Part shown: positions 1-9,796 of the stretch, one piece after another
Layout of the letters: every line of letters starts with the position of its first letter
How positions within the stretch are numbered: position 1 is the first letter of the stretch
From: Herbiconiux daphne
Lineage (GTDB): Bacteria; Actinomycetota; Actinomycetes; Actinomycetales; Microbacteriaceae
DNA length: 64,000 nt
Reading direction: 5' to 3'
Assembly (NCBI RefSeq): GCF_024979295.1
Contig: NZ_JANLCJ010000005.1
Coordinates: 186,001-250,000 of the forward strand
Translations under genes and position numbers: made by a program
Notes under the pieces: model-generated
Told to the model about the DNA's origin: nothing
Databases searched by the model: none
What the model saw: only the letters and a program-made list of their open reading frames with translations

Positions 1-1
1 C

Positions 2-880
2 GCGGCCATCGCCCGCATCTTCGACGAGGCGGCCGCGTCGGTGGGGGCACCCGCCGGCGTCTACGTCAACATCTTCGCCAGCAACGACCAGATCGCGACG
101 GTCATCGCCGACCCGCGCCTGCAGGGCGTCTCGGTCACCGGTTCCGAGCGGGCCGGAGCCGCCGTCGCAGAGCTCGCCGGCAAGAACCTCAAGAAGGTCG
201 TGCTCGAGCTCGGCGGCTCCGACCCGTTCATCCTGCTCTCGACCGACGACCTGGATGCCGCGGTGCAGGATGCCGTGAACGCGCGCCTCGACAACAACGG
301 GCAGTCGTGCAACGCGGCCAAGCGCTTCATCGTGATCGACTCGCTCTACGACTCCTTCGCGTCGAAGTTCGTCGAGGTGTTCACCGCCGCGCAGCCGGCC
401 GACCCGATGGCCGAGGGCACCCTGCTCGGGCCACTCTCGTCGGCGGCCGCCACCGAACGGCTCGAGGAGCAGCTCGGCCGAGCCCGCACACAGGGCGCGA
501 CCGTGCTGGCCTCCGGAACCCCGTCGGGCAACTTCTTTCCGCCCGCCGTGCTGGCCGACGTCACCGACGCGATGGATGCCTACCGCGAGGAGTTCTTCGG
601 CCCGGTGGCCGCCCTCTACAAGGTGTCGTCGGAGGAGGAGGCCGTGCGGTTGGCGAACGACACGCCCTTCGGGCTGGGTTCCTACGTCTACACCACCGAC
701 GAGGAGCAGGCGCTGCGGGTGGCCGACGCGATCGACGCCGGCATGGTGTGGATCAACCTCGTGCTCGGCGACGCCGCGGAGCTGCCGTTCGGCGGTGTGA
801 AGCGCTCGGGCTCCGGCCGCGAGATGGGCCGTTTCGCCATGGAGGAGTTCGTGAACAAGAAGCTCATCCGCGTCGCCTGA
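2..880 (+). CDS. NAD(P)-dependent aldehyde dehydrogenase, succinate-semialdehyde type (5' end outside window)
   Basis: The reading frame is already open at base 2, so the N-terminal part lies upstream. The 292 visible residues cover the C-terminal half of an aldehyde dehydrogenase. They include the VTGSERAG segment that ends the cofactor domain, the general-base glutamate in LELGGSDPF, and the nucleophilic cysteine in NNGQSCNAAKR. The C-terminal AELPFGGVKRSGSGREMG motif is typical of succinate-semialdehyde dehydrogenases (gabD-like), which oxidise an aldehyde to the acid in GABA or semialdehyde catabolism. Exact substrate and cofactor preference cannot be fixed from this fragment. The next gene starts about 190 bp downstream with its own regulatory sequences, so it is probably a separate transcript. 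Confidence 0.9.
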   Translation, partial: AAIARIFDEAAASVGAPAGVYVNIFASNDQIATVIADPRLQGVSVTGSERAGAAVAELAGKNLKKVVLELGGSDPFILLSTDDLDAAVQDAVNARLDNNGQSCNAAKRFIVIDSLYDSFASKFVEVFTAAQPADPMAEGTLLGPLSSAAATERLEEQLGRARTQGATVLASGTPSGNFFPPAVLADVTDAMDAYREEFFGPVAALYKVSSEEEAVRLANDTPFGLGSYVYTTDEEQALRVADAIDAGMVWINLVLGDAAELPFGGVKRSGSGREMGRFAMEEFVNKKLIRVA

Positions 881-906
881 GCGGCACGCACTCCCTTCGG
901 CGGGGG

Positions 907-936
907 CTACGTACTCCTGCCGCCGTCACTACGTAC
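907..936. promoter_or_regulatory. Two direct copies of CTACGTAC
   Basis: The octamer CTACGTAC, whose core TACGTA is palindromic, occurs at 907-914 and 929-936. The copies start exactly 22 bp apart, about two helical turns. They lie between the aldehyde dehydrogenase stop and the large LuxR gene, upstream of a further dyad. Same-face spacing suggests a dimer-pair operator. No binding protein can be named. Confidence 0.35.
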
Positions 937-970
937 ATGTTCTTCAGTCGAGCGATTTCGACGTCGAGAG

Positions 971-987
971 TGAGTAAAACCTACTCA
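971..987. promoter_or_regulatory. Perfect dyad TGAGTA-N5-TACTCA upstream of the LuxR gene
   Basis: TGAGTA (971-976) and TACTCA (982-987) form a perfect 6-5-6 inverted repeat about 85 bp upstream of the LuxR-type regulator start. GerE-type DNA-binding domains commonly bind short dyads of this size, so autoregulation is plausible. A related dyad with one identical arm overlaps the stop codon of the same gene. Confidence 0.4.
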
Positions 988-1069
988 TGGCCACCCCGTG
1001 GCCGTAGACATCTTGGCCCGAGATGCCGCGACCCACCCCGTCGCGGCGTGAAGAGAAAGCACTCGACGA

Positions 1070-3769
1070 ATGCCATCGCAGAAGAACAGTCCCACCCTGC
1101 CCGACGGCCGGCGCCTTCGCGGGCGCGACCGCCCGTTCAAGCAGGCACTCCTCCGGCTCGAGCTCGCCGAGCGGCGAACGCTCGTGCTCGTCACCGGCAA
1201 GCCCGGCTGCGGCCGCACGGCGTTCCTCGACGCCCTCTGCGCCGCTCTGCCGGCCGACCGCTGCGTCATCACCGTGCGGGGTCACGCCGACCTCACGGCC
1301 GTTCCCCTCGGAGCCCTCGCGCCGGTGATGGCGACCTTCCCCGGCGACGACGCCGGCGAGCCCGCCATCGTGCAGTTCCACCGCGCCGTCAACCGTCCCG
1401 GGGTCGTGCTCGTGGTCGACGACTCCGAGCTCCTCGACTCGGCGAGTCTCGGTGTGCTCGAGCAGGTGGCGCACGCGGGCGTCGCCACGATGCTCGTAGC
1501 ACGGGCGATCCGGGGGGTGTCCGAGGGGCAGCCGGCCGCGGCATCCGGTCTCGCCCGACAGGCCTGCCTCGCGGTCGACCTGCCGACGCTCTCGGCCGCC
1601 GACGCCCACGCCCTCATCAAAGACCGCCTCGGCCCCAGCGTGGGCGAGCTCGCCGCCGACGAGATGGTGCGCCTCTCGGCCGGCAGCGTTCGCACGCTGG
1701 CCGAGATCGTCGAGGCCGCGATCGGCGCCACCGATCTCTGCGACGACGTCGGTCACTGGCGGGAGCGTTGGTCGTACGTCAGCGAGGGCATGGTCGCGTC
1801 GCTGCCGGCGAACCCCATCTCGGCTCCGCCGCTCGTGGCCGACCTGCTGACCGTGCTCGCGGTCGCGGGCGACCTGCCGGTCGAGCAGGCCGGCACCTCG
1901 GGCGTCTCCGAGGGCGCGACGCAACGCGCCGAGGCCGCCGGTTTCGTGACCACCCGCCGCCACGACGGCCGCATCTGGGTGTCGCTCGCGCATCCGCTCT
2001 ACGCCGCCGTCATGCTCTCGACCGTCTCGAGCTCGTGGGAGTCGAGCTTCTGCGCCGCAGGCGCCGACATGCTCGACGGCTACCCCGACCACCGGGTGCG
2101 GCGCACGCTGCTGCAGCTGCGGGCCGGCCAGCAGGTGCAGCCGCGGGTGCTGCTCGACCTCGCCCGGCACGAGCTGAGCCGTCAGCGCTACAGCACGGCC
2201 ATCACCCTCGGCGAGCACGCGGTGCGCGGAGCGGGCGCCGACGCGACCCTGCGCGCCGCGGGGGAGTACGTGCAGGCGCAGTCGCACTCGCAGGTGGGCC
2301 GCTCGGCCGCCGCCGGCCGGCACTTCGCCGCCGCGTGGGCCGCGGTCGACGACGTCACCGGAGCCGGTGGAGAGCCGGGCGACGACTTCGTGGCCGTGCT
2401 CGCGCAGGCCGAGGGCAACCACCTGGCGTTCCGCGAGCTGCGGCCTGACCTCGCGGTCGGCCGCGTGGCTCCCGTGCTCGACCGCATCGGCGACGACGGC
2501 ATGCGCGCGCTCGTGGAGTCGGATCTCACGAAGTGGCGCCTGATGTCGGGCGAGGGGCTGCCCGTCGACCTCGACGAGCTCGTGTCGCTCGGCCCGGTCG
2601 AGACCGCGGGCGACCTCAACCTGCTCATCATGACGGCGATGCTGCACACCATGGGCGGCAACCTCGCGCTCGCCGATCGCGCCGTGCAACGCGGGCTGGC
2701 GGAATGCGACCGGTTCCGCGACGTGCTTCCGAACGCCCGCGATCTGCTGCAGCTCTCGGAGGTGCTGGTGCTGTCGTTCACCGGCCGGTTCGTCGAGGCC
2801 CGCGGCGCCGCGACCTGCAACCTCAGTCGCGCCGAGACCGCCAACCCCAGTGCTCGGGGCATCTGGAAGTTCGTGCTCGCCATGATCGAACTGCACGCCG
2901 GTTCTCCGTCGCGCGCCTGGAAGCTCATCTCCGAGGGGCGCCGCGATCTGGTGTGGCGGGATGTCGCGGGCCTGCTGGCCTCGGCCGATGCCCTGTCGGC
3001 GGCAATCGCCGCCCGCACCGGACGGTTCGCGATCGCGAGGAGCTGGCTCGACCAGCTGACTCCGGCCGAGGTGAGCGACCCGAAGGTCGAGCTGTATGCG
3101 TCGCTCGCCCGGGCCTGGGTGTCGGCGGCGTCGGGGCGGCCGGGTTTCGCCATCCGGAGCCTCGCACCGGCCTTGAAGACGGCGATCGACGGCGGGCACC
3201 TCTACCTGGCGGCCCTCACCGCCTACGAGGGACTGCGCATCGACCCGGCCATCGGCGCCTCGGTGATGCTGCCGCACCTGACCGCGGCGGCCCAGGCCTT
3301 TCCGCTCTGCGAGGCGCACGCGCGCGCGATCGTCGCGCGAGACGACGTGCTGCCCATCGCCCGGCAACTGGCCGAGGCCGGCCTCCTCGGGCCGGCGATC
3401 GACGCCGCCCGGTGGGTGGCCGACCAGTCGGGCGCCGACCTCGTTCGGGCCTCGCACGCGCACCGTCTGGCCGACTCGTGGACCGTGCGGGCCGGTGTGG
3501 CCATGGGCTCGCGACGGTCGCCGTCGCAGCCGCGGGTGATGCCACTGACCGATCGCGAGTGGCAACTGGCATCCGGGGCCGCAGCCCACCGCACGAGCGC
3601 CGAACTGGCCGACGAGTTCGGCATCTCGGTGCGCACGGTCGACAACCATCTGGCCCGCATCTACAAGAAGCTCGGCATCACCGGCCGCCGTGAGCTGTCG
3701 GCGGAACTGACCGAGCTGAGGCTCGCCAGCCCCTACGAGGGCTACGGGACCGAGTCGGCGAGCAAGTAG
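1070..3769 (+). CDS. Large ATP-binding LuxR-family transcriptional regulator (LAL type)
   Basis: This is an 899-residue cytoplasmic protein. The N-terminus has a P-loop (GKPGCGRTAF, about residues 43-52) and a Walker-B-like hydrophobic strand ending in aspartates (VVLVVDDSEL). A long alanine/leucine-rich, TPR-like helical middle follows. A GerE/LuxR helix-turn-helix lies at the C-terminus (about 825-885), with the recognition segment ISVRTVDNHLARIYKKLGI. The architecture matches the large LuxR (LAL/MalT-like) regulators, in which an NTPase and a helical ligand sensor control C-terminal DNA binding. The effector is unknown. No strong Shine-Dalgarno precedes the ATG. Dyads upstream (971-987) and over the stop codon (3763-3779) suggest autoregulation. 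No obvious target operon is adjacent; zwf downstream is separated by a terminator. Confidence 0.88.
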   Translation: MPSQKNSPTLPDGRRLRGRDRPFKQALLRLELAERRTLVLVTGKPGCGRTAFLDALCAALPADRCVITVRGHADLTAVPLGALAPVMATFPGDDAGEPAIVQFHRAVNRPGVVLVVDDSELLDSASLGVLEQVAHAGVATMLVARAIRGVSEGQPAAASGLARQACLAVDLPTLSAADAHALIKDRLGPSVGELAADEMVRLSAGSVRTLAEIVEAAIGATDLCDDVGHWRERWSYVSEGMVASLPANPISAPPLVADLLTVLAVAGDLPVEQAGTSGVSEGATQRAEAAGFVTTRRHDGRIWVSLAHPLYAAVMLSTVSSSWESSFCAAGADMLDGYPDHRVRRTLLQLRAGQQVQPRVLLDLARHELSRQRYSTAITLGEHAVRGAGADATLRAAGEYVQAQSHSQVGRSAAAGRHFAAAWAAVDDVTGAGGEPGDDFVAVLAQAEGNHLAFRELRPDLAVGRVAPVLDRIGDDGMRALVESDLTKWRLMSGEGLPVDLDELVSLGPVETAGDLNLLIMTAMLHTMGGNLALADRAVQRGLAECDRFRDVLPNARDLLQLSEVLVLSFTGRFVEARGAATCNLSRAETANPSARGIWKFVLAMIELHAGSPSRAWKLISEGRRDLVWRDVAGLLASADALSAAIAARTGRFAIARSWLDQLTPAEVSDPKVELYASLARAWVSAASGRPGFAIRSLAPALKTAIDGGHLYLAALTAYEGLRIDPAIGASVMLPHLTAAAQAFPLCEAHARAIVARDDVLPIARQLAEAGLLGPAIDAARWVADQSGADLVRASHAHRLADSWTVRAGVAMGSRRSPSQPRVMPLTDREWQLASGAAAHRTSAELADEFGISVRTVDNHLARIYKKLGITGRRELSAELTELRLASPYEGYGTESASK

Positions 3770-3779
3770 AAATTACTCA
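3763..3779. promoter_or_regulatory. Imperfect copy of the LuxR dyad over the stop codon (CAAGTA-N5-TACTCA)
   Basis: CAAGTA (3763-3768) and TACTCA (3774-3779) keep the 6-5-6 spacing of the upstream dyad. The right arm is identical and the left arm differs at two outer positions. The site overlaps the TAG of the LuxR gene. It may be a second regulator binding site controlling transcription into the following intergenic region. Confidence 0.3.
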
Positions 3780-3923
3780 TAACGCCCTGTGCCGGCAGTC
3801 GACCAGACTCGGTATCGGCACAGCGCCAGATCATCCACTGCGACGGTGTCAGTTCCACTGGTGTCTGTCACCAGAGCGGGTTCACTCGTCAGTTCCCGCT
3901 GCTGACACACGCGCGATGATCTC

Positions 3924-3960
3924 AGAACGGGAGCAGCCTTCGGGTGGCTGCTCCCGTTCT
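3924..3960 (+). terminator. Strong rho-independent terminator
   Basis: A perfect 15-bp stem (3924-3938 with 3946-3960) closes a 7-nt loop and runs into a T-tract, with four Ts at 3960-3963. This is a textbook intrinsic terminator for rightward transcription. It ends the LuxR transcript or a separate short RNA made from the roughly 150 bp of structured sequence just before it. It also insulates zwf, whose promoter begins 14 bp downstream. Confidence 0.85.
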
Positions 3961-3973
3961 TTTCCCCTCCCAG

Positions 3974-3979
3974 TACTGT
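3974..3979 (+). promoter_or_regulatory. -10 box of zwf, leaderless start
   Basis: TACTGT (TANNNT consensus) lies 7 nt before the ATG at 3987. There is no Shine-Dalgarno, so transcription probably starts at or next to the start codon. The position just after the terminator supports an independent promoter here. Confidence 0.45.
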
Positions 3980-3986
3980 GATCCTT

Positions 3987-5363
3987 ATGACCCAACGCGT
4001 CGACACGCTCATCATCCTCGGTGCCACCGGCGACCTCACCGCCCGCCTTCTTCTTCCCGGTCTCGGCCAGTTGCTCACCGAGCAGTCCGACCGGCGGCTC
4101 GAACTCATCGGGTCGGGCCGCATGGCCTGGAGCGACGAGGAGTGGCGCGCCGTGGTCACCAAGTCGTTCGGTGAGGTGTCGGCATCCGGAGCCGCCATCG
4201 ACGCTCTGCTCGAGTCGACCCGTTACATCGCCGCGGATGTCACCGACCCCGACGATCTCGGCAAGGTGCTCGCGGCCGCGAAGGGCACTCCGGCCATCTA
4301 CTTCGCGCTTCCGCCCGCCGTGGCCGTGAACGTGGTCGCCGCGCTCGGCAGCGTCGACTACCCGGCCGACATGGCGCTGGCCCTCGAGAAGCCGTTCGGA
4401 ACGGATGTCGCCAGCGCCGAAGCCCTCAACGCGGCCCTCATCAAGCTCGTGCCCGAGAACCAGATCCACCGGGTCGACCACTTCCTCGGCCGCTCCACCG
4501 TGTTCAACATCATGGGCATGCGCTTCGCGAACCGCATCTTCGAGCCGGTGTGGAACTCCGACCACATCGCGTCGATCGACATCGTCTACGACGAGCAGCT
4601 CGCTCTCGAGGGCCGCGCGGGCTATTACGACCAGGCGGGGGCGCTGGTCGACATGATCCAGAGCCACCTGCTGCAGGTGATGGCGGTCGTGGCCATGGAG
4701 CCGCCGGCCACGCTCGGCCAAGACGACGTGCGCGACGCCAAGGAGCTCGCCCTGCGCGCCACCCACGTCTGGGCCGACGACCCGACGACGTCGAGCCGCC
4801 GCGCCCGCTACACGGCCGGCACGATCGACGGCAAGACCCTGCCGAGCTACGTCGACGAAGAGGGGGTCGACCCGGCCCGCAAGACCGACACGCTCGCCGA
4901 GGTCACGCTCGAGATCAGCACCTGGCGCTGGAAGGGCGTGCCGATCACCCTGCGCTCGGGCAAGGCGCTCGGCGCCCGCCGCCGCGAGATCGTGGTGACG
5001 TTCAAACCCGCCCAGCAGCTGCCGGTGGGGCTCAAGGGCGCGAACGAGCCGACCGTGCTGCGCATCTTCCTCGGCCCCGACGCCATGGCGCTCGAGATCG
5101 ACATCAATGGCCCCGGCGACCCGTTCGAGCTCGAACGCGCGAGCCTCGAGGCGACGTTCGGCGAGGGCCAGCTGCTGGCCTACCGCGAGGTGCTCGCCGG
5201 CATCCTCGACGGTGACCCGAGCCTCAGCGTGCGCGGCGACTCGGCCGTGGAGGGCTGGCGCATCCTGGCTCCCGTCATCGCCGCGTGGGCGGCCGACGAG
5301 GTGCCGATCGACGACTACCCCGCTGGCAGCGAAGGCCCCGAGAGCTGGAAGCCGATCGGCTGA
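3987..5363 (+). CDS. zwf: Glucose-6-phosphate dehydrogenase, short divergent form
   Basis: The enzyme oxidises glucose 6-phosphate to 6-phosphogluconolactone, the entry to the oxidative pentose phosphate pathway, producing NAD(P)H. The 458-residue protein is shorter than the usual 480-515. The N-terminal Rossmann motif is GATGDLTARLLLPGL. The substrate motif reads VDHFLGRSTVFN instead of the family's IDHYLGKETVQN, so the phosphate-binding lysine is an arginine. The catalytic histidine is retained after GYYDQAGALVDMIQS. The ATG at 3987 is preferred to a GTG at 3978 because the GTG overlaps the -10 box. It stands alone rather than in a tal/gnd/pgl cluster, which with the divergence suggests a second, specialised G6PDH paralogue. 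Family assignment is firm, substrate range less so. Confidence 0.85.
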   Translation: MTQRVDTLIILGATGDLTARLLLPGLGQLLTEQSDRRLELIGSGRMAWSDEEWRAVVTKSFGEVSASGAAIDALLESTRYIAADVTDPDDLGKVLAAAKGTPAIYFALPPAVAVNVVAALGSVDYPADMALALEKPFGTDVASAEALNAALIKLVPENQIHRVDHFLGRSTVFNIMGMRFANRIFEPVWNSDHIASIDIVYDEQLALEGRAGYYDQAGALVDMIQSHLLQVMAVVAMEPPATLGQDDVRDAKELALRATHVWADDPTTSSRRARYTAGTIDGKTLPSYVDEEGVDPARKTDTLAEVTLEISTWRWKGVPITLRSGKALGARRREIVVTFKPAQQLPVGLKGANEPTVLRIFLGPDAMALEIDINGPGDPFELERASLEATFGEGQLLAYREVLAGILDGDPSLSVRGDSAVEGWRILAPVIAAWAADEVPIDDYPAGSEGPESWKPIG

Positions 5364-5414
5364 GCGCCGCCGCGCCTGGCAGCTCGCCCTGGCTCGGGCG
5401 GTTGACCCCTCGGG

Positions 5415-5975
5415 TCAGATCGCGATGCCGGCGCCGCCCGCGGCCTGGCGCTGCGCCACGGCCTCGGTGACCTCGGCGTGGTGTGCGACCAGGGCGCGGA
5501 GCGCGTCGTCGTCGCGCGGGTCGGGCCCGTCGATGACCGGTGCGGCACCGATGGCCACTCCGGCCGCGATCGACGGGTAGGCCGGAACCGGCACCGCGAC
5601 GGGAAGGCGGACGGGACGGGTCACGGAACGCTCCACAGGAGCGGCGGGCGCGACCGCGGCCGACACCGCCCGCGCGAGCTGGCGGGAAACCGGCACCGAC
5701 TCGACCGGGGCGAGGGGAGTCGTGCTCGCGTGGCCGACCGTGGAACGCACGGTGATGCCGTGCTCGGCGAGGTTCGTGACGATGTCGTGCGCCACCGAGC
5801 GGGCGAGCGCGGTGTGGAAGATGTCGTCGGTGTCGGCGGCGCTTCTGCGGGTGATCGCGAACGACCCGAGCGGCCCGAAATTCTCCATCAGGGTCTGGCT
5901 CACGAGCTCGTAGAGCCTCTCGGGGCTGACCGTGCTCTCTCGTGCCGCCTTGGCCCGCCGTCTCCAGCCGATCAT
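5415..5975 (-). CDS. Hypothetical protein, 186 aa
   Basis: I do not recognise a family. The start at 5975 (protein begins MIGWRRRAKA) is supported by GGAGGG about 8 nt upstream on the reverse strand. The N-terminal 90 residues look folded (SPERLYELVSQTLMENFGPL, then a stretch around DIFHTALARSVAHDIVTNL). The middle is rich in proline, alanine and valine, and the last 35 residues form a charged/alanine helix (RDDDALRALVAHHAEVTEAV). No signal peptide or membrane span is seen. It converges with zwf, 51 bp away, and diverges from the MscS gene. Confidence 0.7.
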   Translation of the reverse strand: MIGWRRRAKAARESTVSPERLYELVSQTLMENFGPLGSFAITRRSAADTDDIFHTALARSVAHDIVTNLAEHGITVRSTVGHASTTPLAPVESVPVSRQLARAVSAAVAPAAPVERSVTRPVRLPVAVPVPAYPSIAAGVAIGAAPVIDGPDPRDDDALRALVAHHAEVTEAVAQRQAAGGAGIAI

Positions 5976-6136
5976 CGCAATGTCCCTCCGCTGCCCCGTC
6001 GTGACAACAGTGTGCGTGCTGGGGCCGTGCAAGCGGCAATCGACACGCCGGGATGCGGGATGCAATGGGCTGATTAGGCTGGAATTTCGCACCCCCCGCC
6101 GAACCGCCGCCCGATCGGGCGCGAAAGAAGGACATC

Positions 6137-7348
6137 ATGCCCGTCGAGAAGACCTGGCTCGCATTCGCGATCGCCGCCGTGCTCGCGCTGCTGATCGCCA
6201 TCGCGGTGACCGCGATCGTCACCCTGATCATCCGTCTGGCCGCCCGGCGCCAGCAATGGCCGAAGGCCCTCGTGCGCCGGGCGCGCATCCCCTTCCGGGT
6301 GTTCCTCGTCGTGCTGCTGCTCTGGCTCGCGACGACTCTCACGATGCCCGAGGGCGACTGGCAGCCGCTCGTCGACCAGGCCTTCATGATCGTCGCCATC
6401 GCGACGGGGGCCTGGCTCGTGTGTGCTCTCGCCCTGTTCTTCGAAGACGTGGCGCTCGCCCGCTACACCATCGACCGCCCCGACAACCGCATCGCCCGGC
6501 GGCTGCGCACCCAGGTGCTCATCCTGCGGCGGCTGGCGATGGCGGTAGTGATCGTGGTCGCGCTCGGTGCCATCCTGCTCACGTTCCCGGGCGCCCAGGC
6601 GGTCGGCACGAGCGTGCTGGCGTCGGCCGGCGTGGTGTCGATCATCGCCGGTCTCGCTGCGCAGTCGACGCTGTCGAACGTGTTCGCCGGGATGCAGATC
6701 GCGTTCAGCGACGCGGTGAGGGTCGACGACGTCGTCATCGTCGAGAACGAGTGGGGCCGCATCGAGGAGATCACGCTGACCTACGTGGTCGTGCACATCT
6801 GGGACGACCGGCGCATGGTGGTGCCGAGCACCTACTTCACCTCGAAGCCGTTCCAGAACTGGACCAGGCGCAACTCCGAGCTGCTCGGTTCGGTCGAGTT
6901 CGACCTCGACTGGCGGGTGACGCCCGGCGAGATGCGGGCCGAACTCGAGCGGGTGCTCGCCCGCACCGATCTGTGGGACAAGCGCGTCTCGGTGCTGCAG
7001 GTGACCGACGCCGTGGGCGGCTACGTGCGCGTGCGCATCCTTGTCACCGCCATCGATGCGCCGACCCTCTTCGACCTGCGCTGCTTCATCCGCGAGGAGA
7101 TGATCGCCTGGCTCTACCGCTCCAGCCCGCAGTCGATCCCACGCACCCGCGTGCGGGTGATCGACGAGGAACCGGATGTCTCGCACCGGGCGCGGCGAGG
7201 CGACCCCGAGGCGTCGGGGCTGTTCCACGGCGACAGCGGCGCCGAGGGGCGCGCGAGCCTGTTCACCGGCCCGATCGAGACCACGGACCGCGCGGCCGGC
7301 GGATTCGACGCGCCGCGCGCACCACGCGAGACCGACCGAGACCGGTAG
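6137..7348 (+). CDS. MscS-family mechanosensitive ion channel
   Basis: The 403-residue membrane protein releases solutes on osmotic downshock. About four hydrophobic segments occupy the first 190 residues. The last is the pore-lining alanine/glycine helix (SAGVVSIIAGLAAQSTLSNV), followed at once by the MscS beta domain (FSDAVRVDDVVIVENEWG) and a soluble C-terminal alpha/beta region. A charged, disordered tail of about 50 residues follows. The start has AAGAAGGA 8 nt upstream. A TAGGCT -10-like box at 6075-6080 could give a 50-60 nt leader. Membership of the MscS superfamily is clear; conductance and gating cannot be inferred. Confidence 0.9.
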   Translation: MPVEKTWLAFAIAAVLALLIAIAVTAIVTLIIRLAARRQQWPKALVRRARIPFRVFLVVLLLWLATTLTMPEGDWQPLVDQAFMIVAIATGAWLVCALALFFEDVALARYTIDRPDNRIARRLRTQVLILRRLAMAVVIVVALGAILLTFPGAQAVGTSVLASAGVVSIIAGLAAQSTLSNVFAGMQIAFSDAVRVDDVVIVENEWGRIEEITLTYVVVHIWDDRRMVVPSTYFTSKPFQNWTRRNSELLGSVEFDLDWRVTPGEMRAELERVLARTDLWDKRVSVLQVTDAVGGYVRVRILVTAIDAPTLFDLRCFIREEMIAWLYRSSPQSIPRTRVRVIDEEPDVSHRARRGDPEASGLFHGDSGAEGRASLFTGPIETTDRAAGGFDAPRAPRETDRDR

Positions 7349-7375
7349 CCGCGGGCGTCGGCTGCGGAGACGTGC

Positions 7376-7861
7376 TCAGACGGCCGGCGGCGACTTCGGC
7401 TTGCGCGGCGCCCGCGCGGGCGGCGGCGGGGGAACGGATGCCGCGTTCGGCAGCACCTCGGTAGCATTCGTGTCGCCGCTCACGGGCGCAGGCGCAGGCG
7501 CGGTCGTGTCGGGCGCAGCAGCGGCCGACTCGGGGGCGGGAGCCCACGACGCGGGCGCCGGGGCACCGGGAGCCGCGGCATCCGGAGCCGTGCCCTCCGG
7601 GGCCGTGCTGTCCTGAGCCGCACCCTCCGGCGCCGGCTCTTCCGGGCCCACCGGCCGCACCGGCCAGGTGAACCGGCCCGACTCGCCGTTCTTCACGAGG
7701 TAGACCTGCGCGGCGCGGGTGCCGAACCAGAGGAACCGCACGAGCAGGAAGAGCACGCCGAGCACCACGACGAGCACGATCGCGCCCGCGAGAACCGAGA
7801 CGACGCTCGAGAGGATGCCGAGCAGGATCGGGAACAGGCCGCCGCCACCGCCGTAGAACAT
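7376..7861 (-). CDS. Small membrane protein with Pro/Ala-rich C-terminus
   Basis: This is a 161-residue unknown. It opens with a glycine run and one or two hydrophobic segments (about residues 9-45), then a short soluble motif (TRAAQVYLVKNGESGRFTWP). About 90 low-complexity residues rich in Pro, Ala, Glu and Thr follow, ending in a basic patch. The tail is probably disordered. The ATG overlaps the stop codon of the upstream small gene by one base (TGATG), so the two are translationally coupled. No function can be assigned. Confidence 0.75.
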   Translation of the reverse strand: MFYGGGGGLFPILLGILSSVVSVLAGAIVLVVVLGVLFLLVRFLWFGTRAAQVYLVKNGESGRFTWPVRPVGPEEPAPEGAAQDSTAPEGTAPDAAAPGAPAPASWAPAPESAAAAPDTTAPAPAPVSGDTNATEVLPNAASVPPPPPARAPRKPKSPPAV

Positions 7862-8055
7862 CAGGAGTCTCCGAGCTCGCGTGCTTCGTCGTCGTCTTGC
7901 AGCACGCTGCCGATGGCCAGAGCGAGCGTGATGCCCCAGCTGACCCACATGAGGATGAGCCGCCAGTCGCGCGGGCCCTTGCGCGTGGCCTGGATGGCCG
8001 AGAAGCCGCCGATGGCCGCGCTGATGATGCTGCTGTTCAGAATGAACTTGCGCAC
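7861..8055 (-). CDS. Small membrane protein, 64 aa
   Basis: I chose a GTG start at 8055 because GGGGAC sits about 5 nt upstream on the reverse strand, and the protein then begins MRKFILNSSIISAAIGGFSA. It has two hydrophobic stretches separated by a basic loop (TRKGPRDWR) and an acidic C-terminus (QDDDEARELGDS). It is coupled to the next leftward gene by a one-base stop/start overlap and is divergent from otsA. No family is recognised. Confidence 0.65.
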   Translation of the reverse strand: MRKFILNSSIISAAIGGFSAIQATRKGPRDWRLILMWVSWGITLALAIGSVLQDDDEARELGDS

Positions 8056-8191
8056 ACTGTCCCCGTTCTGTTCTGTCGTGACGACTACGCTACCCGTTCC
8101 GGCCCGCACTCGCCCTGGTAGACTCGGGGCTGGAATTCCGGGCTGTATTCGAGCGAAGCCGAATGGTGGTCCGACTCAGCCGAACGGACCC

Positions 8192-9792
<1,601 letters not shown>

Positions 9793-9796
<4 letters not shown>

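Noticed and set aside
944..3649. Long leftward open frame antisense to the LuxR gene (about 900 codons)
   Set aside because: G/C-rich third positions keep antisense frames open. The translation is low-complexity and resembles nothing, while the + strand encodes a clear P-loop LuxR protein.
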